From NCBI RefSeq assembly GCF_029873215.1, contig NZ_CP123620.1, forward strand, positions 2,480,001-2,544,000: a stretch of 64,000 bases of DNA, read 5' to 3'. The notes beneath the pieces were generated by a model. It did not search any database. It saw nothing but the letters and a program-made list of their open reading frames with translations, and had not been told where the DNA came from. Numbering within the stretch: the first letter of the stretch is position 1; every line of letters begins with the position of its first letter. Position numbers and translations under genes: made by a program. The stretch is from Nocardioides sp. BP30 (GTDB lineage: Bacteria; Actinomycetota; Actinomycetes; Propionibacteriales; Nocardioidaceae). This document shows, piece after piece, positions 32,886-39,466 of this stretch.

Positions 32886-33037
32886 CAGGACTCCTTCGAG
32901 AAGGTGGACGTCGGGCGGTCGAGGACCACACCGATCACGACAAGAAGGGCGATCAGGGCGAGCGGCAACCAGAGGCCGGCGACGAGCACGTGCCACATGA
33001 CGGCGAGCAGGGCGAACACGGCGTCCTCCCGGGTCAC
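32885..33037 (-). CDS. 50-residue single-pass membrane protein
   Basis: GTG at 33037 overlaps the upstream stop (GTGA) and the TGA overlaps the next ATG (TGATG). The product VTREDAVFALLAVMWHVLV continues through a Leu/Val/Ile-rich stretch to LDRPTSTFSKES. This is one or two short membrane helices with an acidic N terminus and polar C terminus. Coupling on both sides and the clear membrane pattern support a real gene too short for usual callers. Function unknown. Confidence 0.6.
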   Translation of the reverse strand: MTREDAVFALLAVMWHVLVAGLWLPLALIALLVVIGVVLDRPTSTFSKES

Positions 33038-33732
33038 TCGTTGGCGACCTGCGCGAGGAGCTCGCGCTGGGACGGCATCAGGTACTGGCCGCGGTTCGCG
33101 CGGTCGTTGGCACGGGCGATCCGGTCCGCTCGGGCACGGGCGGCCTGGACACGAGCCCGCTCGTCGGCCTCGAGCTCACGGCGGGCGGCCCGGTCGGCGC
33201 GCTCCTCCGGCGACAGCTCCGCGTTCCGGAGCCGATTGCGGCGCTTCAACAGCACCTCGTCGACCCGCTTGCGGACCCGCTGCTCCTCGGTGCGGGCCAC
33301 CAGCGGCACAGGGCCCAGCACCAGACCAGACAGGGTGCCGACCTGGTAGGTCTCATCTACCGTGCGACACCAGCGGGCCGCGGTCTCGAAGTCGGCCGGC
33401 GTCAGGTGCGCGAACGCGGCAGCCATGTCATCGAACGCCACCAACACCCGGCCGGCGTACGGCGACGACGGAGCCAGCGCCTGGACCAGCGGCGCGCACC
33501 GCCGACACAACCGCAGCTGCGGACCCAGACCGTCGAGCCCCTCGACCACCACCGACAGACGCCGCGTCCGTGCACCACACAGCACGGCGAACCCGGACCG
33601 GACGAACGAGCCCGTCTCAGTGACCGGCCCCAGATAGAGGTGAGCCACCGGCCGACGAGGACGCATCACCAGCACCGCACCCAGACGGATCGCCGACACC
33701 AGACGCAGCGCCAGCGAGTACCGGGCCGTCAT
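33034..33732 (-). CDS. hypothetical phage protein with Cys motif
   Basis: 232 residues from ATG at 33732 (ATGA). The N-terminal half contains VAHLYLGPVTETGSFVRSGF, a Cys in LCGARTRR and CRRCAPLV, consistent with a zinc site. Residues ~145-225 are a long Arg/Ala/Glu helix, probably a coiled coil (ERADRAARRELEADERARVQ). Family not recognised. Confidence 0.6.
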   Translation of the reverse strand: MTARYSLALRLVSAIRLGAVLVMRPRRPVAHLYLGPVTETGSFVRSGFAVLCGARTRRLSVVVEGLDGLGPQLRLCRRCAPLVQALAPSSPYAGRVLVAFDDMAAAFAHLTPADFETAARWCRTVDETYQVGTLSGLVLGPVPLVARTEEQRVRKRVDEVLLKRRNRLRNAELSPEERADRAARRELEADERARVQAARARADRIARANDRANRGQYLMPSQRELLAQVANE

Positions 33733-34073
33733 GCCGCCACCACCGACGGATGCCGGGCGACGTCGTCGGCGGACGGCGCGGTGAGGAGCTCCTCGACGCC
33801 ACCGTCGAGGTCGTCGTACTCCTCGTAGCACCACGTCGTGTGGTCCGAACACGCCAACGCGTGCTCGCCGTACTCCTCGTCCGTCGCACCCGGCATCAAC
33901 CAAGCCATGTAGCCGCACGAGCACCAGAAGCAGGACTCCGCACGCAGCGGGAACCGGTTCAGCCGGAACGCCCAGCGGATGTCCAGCTCGACGACCGCCT
34001 CAGCGCGAGCAACAGCCTTCGCCCGGCGGCGCGCCGCGCCGGAACGCGGCATCGTGTGTGTCTTCGTGACCAT
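33729..34073 (-). CDS. hypothetical phage protein with Cys cluster
   Basis: 114 residues from ATG at 34073 with AAAGGGG 8 nt upstream. After a basic N terminus comes FPLRAESCFWCSCGYMAWLM and later ALACSDHTTWCYEE, suggesting a zinc-binding fold. The tail is acidic. First gene of a coupled early group after the excisionase-like gene; an 82-nt gap separates the two. Confidence 0.55.
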   Translation of the reverse strand: MVTKTHTMPRSGAARRRAKAVARAEAVVELDIRWAFRLNRFPLRAESCFWCSCGYMAWLMPGATDEEYGEHALACSDHTTWCYEEYDDLDGGVEELLTAPSADDVARHPSVVAA

Positions 34074-34155
34074 CTGACAGCCCCTTTCGGGCAGGACGAG
34101 ATAGACGACCCCGTGACATCAGGGCGCCTGAGATGGATGGGGGAGAGGCCTGGGG

Positions 34156-34389
34156 TCAGATAGCCCGGAGCTGTGTCGGCGGAGCCGGGGCCAGATCCGG
34201 GTGCTCCTCAGCGCCCAAGCTCGACCGGATCCAGGCCTCGACGTCGGAGGCGTAGTAGACGACGCGACGACCGAGCTTTCCTGACCTCGGGCCCTCGCCC
34301 TTGTCACGCTTCCGCCACCAGCGGAGCGTCTCGACAGGAACCCCCGTCTTCTCGGAGACCTCCTCGATGCGGAGGAGCTGGCCGGCCAT
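34156..34389 (-). CDS. excisionase / MerR-like HTH protein
   Basis: 77 residues from ATG at 34389 (GTG at 34392 also possible, in overlap with the cro stop). LRIEEVSEKTGVPVETLRWW followed by GRRVVYYASDVEAWI is the winged-helix pattern of phage excisionases and AlpA-type regulators. It is the second gene of the leftward early operon, so it would be made on induction and could direct the integrase toward excision. Confidence 0.7.
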   Translation of the reverse strand: MAGQLLRIEEVSEKTGVPVETLRWWRKRDKGEGPRSGKLGRRVVYYASDVEAWIRSSLGAEEHPDLAPAPPTQLRAI

Positions 34390-34643
34390 CACGCCGACAC
34401 CGGCTCTGTGACGTCCCGGTCGCGCGGGATGAGCAGGTCTAGGACGGAGATACCCAGCCACTCTGCGATCAGGGGGAGCTCGTCGAGGTCGAGGCCTGCC
34501 CCGCCACTGAGGCGACGGGAAGCCGACTGCTGGCTGCACTGCAGCACTGCGGCTAGCTCCACACCGGTGCGCTTCTGGCGAGCCATCTCGGCTCGCAGCT
34601 CCGCGGCTACGGTCTGCCGAAGCGAAGTGGTTCGTGTACCCAT
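34389..34643 (-). CDS. Cro-like XRE-family repressor
   Basis: 84 residues from ATG at 34643. An XRE helix-turn-helix is seen in TGVELAAVLQCSQQSASRRLS. It is the first gene leftward and diverges from the other XRE gene at 34721, so the natural reading is Cro (lytic side). A -10 box lies only 6 nt before the ATG, with no room for a Shine-Dalgarno, so the mRNA is probably leaderless. An inverted repeat covers its start codon. Confidence 0.7.
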   Translation of the reverse strand: MGTRTTSLRQTVAAELRAEMARQKRTGVELAAVLQCSQQSASRRLSGGAGLDLDELPLIAEWLGISVLDLLIPRDRDVTEPVSA

Positions 34644-34652
34644 GTCGGTACA
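34635..34652. promoter_or_regulatory. inverted repeat TGTACC-N6-GGTACA over cro start
   Basis: TGTACC (34635-34640) and GGTACA (34647-34652) flank the cro start codon and touch its -10 box. It is a candidate operator by which a repressor would block cro transcription or translation. Confidence 0.5.
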
Positions 34653-34679
34653 GTAGACACGATGCGGGTACGTAAACAA
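34650..34679 (-). promoter_or_regulatory. leftward (cro) promoter, probably leaderless
   Basis: On the minus strand: -35 TTGTTT (34674-34679), 18-nt spacer, -10 TACTGT (34650-34655). The ATG follows after six bases. The -10 fits TANNNT. Confidence 0.6.
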
Positions 34680-34685
34680 CACGAA

Positions 34686-34714
34686 CGGACAAATACTCGA
34701 ATTTCGAGTACGTT
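34686..34714 (+). promoter_or_regulatory. rightward repressor-operon promoter
   Basis: -35-like CGGACA (34686-34691), 17-nt spacer, -10 TACGTT (34709-34714), then six bases to ATG at 34721. The transcript would be leaderless. The spacer contains the 17-bp palindrome 34694-34710. Confidence 0.6.
34694..34710. promoter_or_regulatory. operator palindrome TACTCGAA-T-TTCGAGTA
   Basis: Perfect 8-bp arms around one central base, filling the spacer between -35 and -10 of the repressor promoter. This is the expected place for an autoregulatory operator. Confidence 0.65.
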
Positions 34715-34720
34715 GGAGTC

Positions 34721-35131
34721 ATGGAGTACTTCCCTCACGGCACGCAGACCGCCCTCGCGCGTGCTGTCGCAGCCGAAGTTCGCGCACTGATGGCCGTCGA
34801 ACGCATTTCCGTGCGCGAACTCGCCCTCTCGGCCGGCTTCCGCTCTCACAACTACTTGGCGATTCGCCTCCGGGACGAGAAGCCGCTGACCCTCGACGAC
34901 GTCGAGATGATCTGCGCGGCACTCGGCGAGGAGCCCACCGACCTTCTGCAGCGCGCAGTCGACCAGCATCACGCACGCTTCATCGAGGACGCCAACCGCC
35001 AGGCTGAAGCCAACGCTGTTGAGCGTCGGCGCCGAGAGGCCGACGAGGCGGAACTGTCAGGGGAGGCGCCTAGCCTCCGTGCCGTTGCCAACAAGGGCAA
35101 GCTCGAAGACCCCGGAGAGAACTCGATCTGA
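34721..35131 (+). CDS. XRE-like immunity repressor candidate
   Basis: 136 residues. The HTH is SVRELALSAGFRSHNYLAIR with a following LTLDDVEMICAALGE helix, typical of XRE domains. The C-terminal ~55 residues are charged and helical (HHARFIEDANRQAEANAVER). It starts the rightward operon with the ImmA/IrrE peptidase and integrase, which suits the lysogeny repressor. It lacks a LexA-like self-cleavage domain, so induction may depend on cleavage by the ImmA-like protein. Confidence 0.65.
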   Translation: MEYFPHGTQTALARAVAAEVRALMAVERISVRELALSAGFRSHNYLAIRLRDEKPLTLDDVEMICAALGEEPTDLLQRAVDQHHARFIEDANRQAEANAVERRRREADEAELSGEAPSLRAVANKGKLEDPGENSI

Positions 35132-35562
35132 TGCGCAACAGCTACAGCCCTTGGGCAGAGCTGTCGGAGCGGCCCGAGATCGAGCTGAAGTGGAAGCCAC
35201 TCGCCGGCTCGCTCCTCGGCCAGTACGTTCACGACCTGCGGCGCATTCACCTCGACCCATGCATGTCTCGCCGTCAGGCTCGAAGCGTGCTGTGCCATGA
35301 GCTCCGACATGCCGACACGGCCGACGAGCAGACCGAGTGTGCGACGACGACCCTGCGGCAGGAGATTCGAGCCAATCGCATAGCGGCGAAGCTTCTAGTT
35401 GACATCGAGGATCTTGGCGACGCGATGGTCCTGCACAACAACCACCTGTCGGCCATGGCCGTGGAACTGCGTGTGTCGGACGCGATTCTCGCTGTGCGGC
35501 GCGACTACCTGACGAGAACCGAGCAGCAGTATCTCCGCCGACGCATGCGCGAGGTGGCGTGA
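35131..35562 (+). CDS. ImmA/IrrE-like metallopeptidase
   Basis: 143 residues from ATG at 35131 (TGATG overlap). HExxH is present in VLCHELRHADTAD (about residue 55), with a likely third ligand Glu in RQEIRANRIAAKLLV. Partner repressors of such enzymes are cleaved to induce ICE or phage excision. Placement directly after the repressor gene supports that pairing here. The C terminus is helical and basic. Confidence 0.8.
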   Translation: MRNSYSPWAELSERPEIELKWKPLAGSLLGQYVHDLRRIHLDPCMSRRQARSVLCHELRHADTADEQTECATTTLRQEIRANRIAAKLLVDIEDLGDAMVLHNNHLSAMAVELRVSDAILAVRRDYLTRTEQQYLRRRMREVA

Positions 35563-36773
35563 TGGCCAGCATCCGGAAGCGCACGATCCGCTGGAAGACG
35601 AAGGACGGCGATGAGCGGACGGCCGAGCGTTGGCATGCGCGCTACGCCGACCGCTCCGGCAAGGAGTACGCCCGCGACTTCAAGCTGAAGCGTGACGCGC
35701 AGAACTGGATTGACGAGCAGACCGCGGGGCTCGTCTCAGGGCAGTGGGTGAGCCCGGCCGCAACCCGGCAGACACTGCGTGCGTACGTCGAGGATTGGAT
35801 CTCTCGACAGGTGGTTCGTCCCAGCAGTGAGGAGCTGTACCGCCACCACCTCGACAAGCACATCCTGCCCGAGCTCGGCCCCGTACGGCTCGAGGAACTG
35901 ACGCGCCCGATGGTGCAGGCGCTAGTCAAGAAGTGGTCGCAGACGGCCGCCGCCTCGACGACGCATAGCCGGTACCACACCCTCGCGATCGTCCTGCGCG
36001 CTGCGGTTTCCGACCGGGTCCTGGTGCGTACGCCTGCCGAGAAGATCTCGCTCCCAGCCCTCGACCCGAAGCACATGCTGACGCCGATCTCGACCGAGAC
36101 GGTGCTGGCGCTCGCCGAGTCGATCACGCCGCGCTATCGCGCGCTGGTGCTGGTGGCGGCCGGCACAGGCATGCGTCGCGGCGAACTGCTCGGTCTGACG
36201 CGGGATCGCGTGGCTGACCCATTCGGCACGATCCTGATCGACCGTCAGCAGGCGAGGTCCTCGACATCGGACCGCATCGTGTTCGGGCCGCCGAAGACAG
36301 CGAGCTCGAATCGCACTATCCATGTGGCGCCCATCGTCGTTCAGGCCATCAAGGACCACGAGGAGGCATACGGCCTCGGGCCAGCCGGGTTGGTGTTCTC
36401 GAACTCTCTCGGCCTCGTGCTCACGGCCAGCACGCTTCAATCAGCCTGGGCGCACGCCGCTAAGAATGTCGGCACCGATGCCACCCCGCACGACCTGCGC
36501 CACTACTTCGCCTCGGTGCAGCTGGCAGGTGGAATCTCGATCAAGGAGCTGCAGGCGCAGCTCGGGCACAAGAACGCCTCCGAGACGCTCGATACGTACG
36601 GTCACCTGATGAAGGAGGACCGCGCCCACTCGCGCTCGCTGATGGAGCAGGCGCTCGGTGGAAGTCCGTCCGCTGCTCGGCCGGACAGTAATCGGACAGT
36701 AGACGCGAAAACGCCCTCGATCCGGAGCGTTTCACGCTCAGGATCGAGGGCGGGCGGACGGGCTGACCTGTAA
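35562..36773 (+). CDS. phage integrase, tyrosine recombinase
   Basis: 403 residues from ATG at 35562 (TGATG). An N-terminal arm-binding and core-binding part is followed by the catalytic domain: Arg ~205 in GTGMRRGELLGL, H310-x-x-R in TPHDLRHYF, His in LGHKNAS, and nucleophile Tyr346 in LDTYGHL. The last ~50 residues (after GGSPSAARPD) are not needed for the fold. Their codons 36712-36773 are the rnpB terminator hairpin and the 3' end of rnpB. The stop TAA lies inside rnpB, so the C terminus is set by the attachment site. Confidence 0.93.
   Translation: MASIRKRTIRWKTKDGDERTAERWHARYADRSGKEYARDFKLKRDAQNWIDEQTAGLVSGQWVSPAATRQTLRAYVEDWISRQVVRPSSEELYRHHLDKHILPELGPVRLEELTRPMVQALVKKWSQTAAASTTHSRYHTLAIVLRAAVSDRVLVRTPAEKISLPALDPKHMLTPISTETVLALAESITPRYRALVLVAAGTGMRRGELLGLTRDRVADPFGTILIDRQQARSSTSDRIVFGPPKTASSNRTIHVAPIVVQAIKDHEEAYGLGPAGLVFSNSLGLVLTASTLQSAWAHAAKNVGTDATPHDLRHYFASVQLAGGISIKELQAQLGHKNASETLDTYGHLMKEDRAHSRSLMEQALGGSPSAARPDSNRTVDAKTPSIRSVSRSGSRAGGRADL
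36682..36701. repeat. two direct repeats CGGACAGTA near attachment site
   Basis: CGGACAGTA at 36682-36690 and 36693-36701, 11 bp centre to centre, just upstream of the rnpB terminator and core site. They are candidate arm-type or excisionase-binding sites; the spacing is one helical turn. Confidence 0.4.
36712..36752 (-). terminator. rnpB transcription terminator, inside integrase gene
   Basis: CGCCCTCGATCC (36712-36723) pairs with GGATCGAGGGCG (36741-36752); inside, GAGCGT (36725-36730) pairs with ACGCTC (36734-36739) around TTC. Read on the minus strand the stem is followed by TTTTCG, a short U-tract. It would end rnpB transcription. Confidence 0.75.
36754..36773. other. probable attachment-site core at rnpB 3' end
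   Basis: The integrase coding sequence runs into rnpB and stops at TAA 36771-36773. The shared segment, and possibly the adjoining terminator, is the likely att core. rnpB itself is complete. The other att site is outside the window on the left, so the exact core length cannot be measured. Confidence 0.6.
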
Positions 36774-37144
36774 GCCGGGTTCTGTACTCCTCGCGGAGCG
36801 GCGACCATCCATCTAGGACCGCCGTTGCCGGCGGCCTCGAGCGACCTACCCGTACTCTCAGGCGGGCAGCCCTCAGGCGAGCACTGTCTGGTCTTGCTCC
36901 GGGTGGGGTTTACCTAGCCGGCCTGGTCACCCAGGCCGCTGGTGAGCTCTTACCTCACCGTTTCACCCTTACCCTCATCATCGGCATCGCCGAAGCTCGG
37001 CCGACGAGGAGGGCGGTCTGCTTTCTGTGGCACTGTCCCGCGGGTCACCCCGGGTGGCCGTTGGCCACCACCCTGCCCTGTGGAGCCCGGACTTTCCTCG
37101 GTGCTCCCGAGGGAGCAACGCGGTCGCCCGGCCAGCCCGTCCGC
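36754..37144 (-). ncRNA. rnpB: RNase P RNA, bacterial class A
   Basis: About 391 nt on the minus strand. The ends pair: CAGCCCGTCC (37133-37142) with GGACGGGCTG (36756-36765) forms helix P1 exactly. Conserved core pieces in the minus strand include GAGGAAAGTCCGGGCTCC, CAGGGTGGTGGCCAAC, ACAGAAAGCAGACCGCC, GGTAAGGGTGAAACGG, GTAAACCCCACCCGGAGCAA and CAGAACCCGGCTTACAGG. It makes the catalytic RNA that matures tRNA 5' ends. A -10 box TAGGGT (37151-37156 complement) sits 6-7 nt before the 5' end. Its 3' end is the integration site of the prophage. Confidence 0.95.
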
Positions 37145-37150
37145 TCGCAC

Positions 37151-37156
37151 ACCCTA
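37151..37156 (-). promoter_or_regulatory. rnpB promoter -10 box
   Basis: TAGGGT on the minus strand, six bases before the predicted RNA 5' end at 37144. A weak -35 (TGAAGC) lies 17 nt further upstream. Confidence 0.5.
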
Positions 37157-37198
37157 CCGCGCCGGAATGCGCAGCTTCATCCGGGCGTTGAAGGGCCC

Positions 37199-37606
37199 AT
37201 GAACGAGCTGATGGCACCCGTCGTGATGTTCCCCGGGCAGGGCCCGGAGTCGGCGTACCGGACCGCTCACGATCTGCTGAGCCGCCGGTTCCCGCGGGAG
37301 GCGCTCGAGCTGATCGAGCCCGTCCTCGCCGACGATCCCACCAACACCGGCCTGCGCACCCTGCAGGCCTGGGCCTACCTCCAGCGCGCCCAGTTGCAGA
37401 AGGCCGAGGAGGTGCTGCGCGACCTGGTCGAGACCGATCCCAGCGACGCGTGGGCGCAGCACGCGCTCGGCCGCGCCCTGGAGCGCCAGAGCAGGTACGC
37501 CGAGGCCCTCGGGCCGCTGCGCCTGGCAGCGGTGATGTGCGAGGACTACGACTACCAGGCCGCCGCCTACCGGGTGGAGCAGCAGCTCGCTCGCGCCGCC
37601 GACTGA
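37199..37606 (+). CDS. TPR-repeat protein
   Basis: 135 residues from ATG at 37199; the longer in-frame extension overlaps rnpB and is rejected. TPR-like repeats are visible at REALELIEPVLADDPTNTG, AWAYLQRAQLQKAEEVLRDL and WAQHALGRALERQSRYAEAL. Such small proteins act as protein-interaction scaffolds; no partner is indicated. A palindromic repeat follows the stop by 8 nt and may end the transcript. Confidence 0.8.
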   Translation: MNELMAPVVMFPGQGPESAYRTAHDLLSRRFPREALELIEPVLADDPTNTGLRTLQAWAYLQRAQLQKAEEVLRDLVETDPSDAWAQHALGRALERQSRYAEALGPLRLAAVMCEDYDYQAAAYRVEQQLARAAD

Positions 37607-37613
37607 GGCCGAG

Positions 37614-37685
37614 CTGTAACGCGGTGTCCACAGCACTTCCGCGGTGTTGCGACGCCGCGGAAGTCGACCGGACACCGCGTTACAG
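37614..37685. repeat. nested palindromic repeat (REP-like hairpin)
   Basis: Outer arms CTGTAACGCGGTGTCC (37614-37629) and GGACACCGCGTTACAG (37670-37685) match over 16 bp. Inner arms ACTTCCGCGG (37635-37644) and CCGCGGAAGT (37655-37664) match over 10 bp, with 5-nt internal loops and a 10-nt terminal loop. It fills the gap between the TPR gene and the next gene's promoter. It is probably a dispersed palindromic element and may also act as a terminator. Confidence 0.75.
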
Positions 37686-37692
37686 GGCGCGG

Positions 37693-37698
37693 TAGGTT
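37693..37698 (+). promoter_or_regulatory. -10 box of leaderless promoter
   Basis: TAGGTT, followed by CGAGCC and then the GTG start at 37705. The six-base gap implies a transcript that begins at or next to the start codon. Confidence 0.55.
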
Positions 37699-37704
37699 CG
37701 AGCC

Positions 37705-37884
37705 GTGAGCGACAGCGAGTACTACTTCTGCCTCAAGCACCACACCGTCGAGCCGCGCGAGGGATGTCGCGCCGCCGACCGGCTCGGGCCCTACCCGACC
37801 GAGCAGGAGGCGGCGCACGCCCTGGAGAAGGTCGAGGAGCGCAACGAGGACTGGGACCACGATCCCAAGTGGAACGACGACTGA
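37705..37884 (+). CDS. small conserved SPOR-like protein
   Basis: 59 residues from GTG at 37705: VSDSEYYFCLKHHTVEPREG, then CRAADRLGPYPTEQEAAHAL and a Glu/Asp-rich end. I recognise this as a short actinobacterial family often labelled SPOR-domain or methionine-aminopeptidase-related; role unknown. Two Cys and a His pair could bind metal. A leaderless promoter precedes it, and a membrane protein starts 4 nt after its stop. Confidence 0.75.
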   Translation: MSDSEYYFCLKHHTVEPREGCRAADRLGPYPTEQEAAHALEKVEERNEDWDHDPKWNDD

Positions 37885-37888
37885 CCCG

Positions 37889-38152
37889 TTGCCGGAGTCG
37901 TATCCGCAGAAGGTCTCCCCGTGGGGCTTCGTCGGGATGGGCGCCCTCGCGTGTCTGCTCTTCCTCGACCTGGCCGCGCTGCTGATCGGTCCGTGGTGGG
38001 CGGTCCTCGTCCTGCTGGTCGCCTGGGTGGTGCTCTTCGCCCGCGCCTGCCGCTGGTTCACGCGCGCCCCCGTGCGGGTGGCGTGGTCAGCGGCAGGCGG
38101 GCTCGTGCTCTGGCTGGTCGTCGAGGTGGCAGGTGGCCTGTGGGTGTGGTGA
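37889..38152 (+). CDS. small membrane protein
   Basis: 87 residues from TTG at 37889, four bases after the preceding stop. Three hydrophobic helices are visible (FVGMGALACLLFLDLAALLIG, WWAVLVLLVAWVVLFARA, AAGGLVLWLVVEVAGGLWVW). No family is recognised. Short distance suggests co-transcription with the SPOR-like gene. Confidence 0.65.
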   Translation: MPESYPQKVSPWGFVGMGALACLLFLDLAALLIGPWWAVLVLLVAWVVLFARACRWFTRAPVRVAWSAAGGLVLWLVVEVAGGLWVW

Positions 38153-38176
38153 CCGCCCCGGCGAGCCCGGCAGTCC

Positions 38177-39388
38177 TCAGGCGGGCTTCACGCGCAGCAG
38201 TACGTCGTCGCCGCCTCCGTTGTCGGTGGTGATCAGCAGGTCACCGTTGGGTGCGTCGACGACGGTCCTGATCCGCCCGTAGCGCTTGAGCTCGGCCGGC
38301 GCGGTGGTCGAGACCAGCCGACCGGCCTTCTTCGTGAACTTCGCGAACAGCACCTCCTCGCCCTTGAGCACGCCGATCGCGAGCGTGCCGCGCAGGGCGC
38401 CCCAGCGGCGGCCGTTCGGCACGAACGTCCCACCGCTGGTGGCGATCGTCGAGGGCCCGCTGGACCACTTCGCGGCGATCTGCTTGCCGGGAAGCGCGTC
38501 ATCGGTCATCGGCACCGACTCGTTGTAGCCCGGCACCGGGTTGTAGCCGTAGTCGCCGCCCTCCTTGATCTTGTTCACCTCGTCATCGCGCGACGTCCCC
38601 TGCTCGATCGACCACAGCTGGCCGTTCGAGCGCTGCGCGAGCCCCTGGACGTTGCGGTGGCCGTAGCTGGTGATGTAGCGCGTCGCGCCGTTCGCGGCGT
38701 GCCGGAACGGGTTGGTGCGCCACGGCTTGCCGGTCCTGCGGTCGAGCCGCAGCGTCTTGCCGCCGAGCGAGGTCAGGCTCTCGGGGTTGGTCCCGGTGGC
38801 AGCGTCGCCGGTGCCCACGTTGAGGGCGCCGTTGCGGGTGATCAGCAGCCGGCAGCCGCCGTGCCGGCCGCTCGTGCTGGGCAGCCCGGTGAGCAGGGTG
38901 CGCTTGAGCGTGGCGTGGGTGTAGCCCTTGTCGAGCCGCCACGAGACCACCCGGACGTCATGGCCGCCGCCGGCGAGGCTCCAGCCCTGACAGGTGTAGA
39001 TGCGGCGGTTGTGCTTGAAGTCCGGATCCACCGCGAGGCCGAGCAGGCCGGTCTCGCCGGAGACCCAGATGTGGCTGTTGTCGAAGCCGACGTTGGTGGT
39101 GCGACCGTGCCGCCACAGCGTCAGCGCGGCGCGATCCCGCTGGGTGAGGAGCAACCGGTGTCCCGGCAGCGGCTGGACGTCCCACGGATGGTCGAGGCCG
39201 GTGGCGAGCGTCTTCACGCTCAGGCGGGGGACGGCCGCTCGGGTCGCCGGCTGGGCGGGGCGCGAGCCGGAGGCGGAGGCGGGGGAGTCGGAGGTGGTGC
39301 ACGCGGCGGCGGGCGCGGCGAGCAGCGTGAGCGCGAGTACGGCGGTCCCGAGGTTGCGGGCCGCCGTCGAGGAGACGGAGCGGACCAT
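38177..39388 (-). CDS. PQQ-dependent sugar dehydrogenase-like secreted protein
   Basis: 403 residues. A signal peptide ends near AVLALTLLAAPAAAC, where Cys30 may be a lipid-attachment residue. The mature part is a GSDH/sorbosone dehydrogenase six-bladed propeller: LDHPWDVQPLPGHRLLLTQR, SGETGLLGLAVDPDF, GRHGGCRLL, ALNVGTGDAATGTNP, YGHRNVQGLAQR, EGGDYGYNPVPGYNES. These soluble glucose dehydrogenase-type proteins oxidise sugars outside the cell with PQQ. The family also includes members of unknown substrate. Strand is opposite to its upstream neighbours, so it forms its own unit. Confidence 0.8.
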   Translation of the reverse strand: MVRSVSSTAARNLGTAVLALTLLAAPAAACTTSDSPASASGSRPAQPATRAAVPRLSVKTLATGLDHPWDVQPLPGHRLLLTQRDRAALTLWRHGRTTNVGFDNSHIWVSGETGLLGLAVDPDFKHNRRIYTCQGWSLAGGGHDVRVVSWRLDKGYTHATLKRTLLTGLPSTSGRHGGCRLLITRNGALNVGTGDAATGTNPESLTSLGGKTLRLDRRTGKPWRTNPFRHAANGATRYITSYGHRNVQGLAQRSNGQLWSIEQGTSRDDEVNKIKEGGDYGYNPVPGYNESVPMTDDALPGKQIAAKWSSGPSTIATSGGTFVPNGRRWGALRGTLAIGVLKGEEVLFAKFTKKAGRLVSTTAPAELKRYGRIRTVVDAPNGDLLITTDNGGGDDVLLRVKPA

Positions 39389-39466
39389 GCTGGTGCCGGT
39401 ATCCCGCTGGCGTCGCGGCAGGCGCCGCCGCCGCGCAAACTGTCACGGCGCCACGCTGGCTGCCGC

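Noticed and set aside
34722..36773. Search for a serine integrase or partition genes
   Set aside because: Only a tyrosine recombinase with R-HxxR-H-Y motifs is present; no ParA/ParB seen.
36774..37198. Protein-coding ORFs over the rnpB region
   Set aside because: The sequence carries class A RNase P RNA core motifs and P1 pairing; ORFs here are chance.
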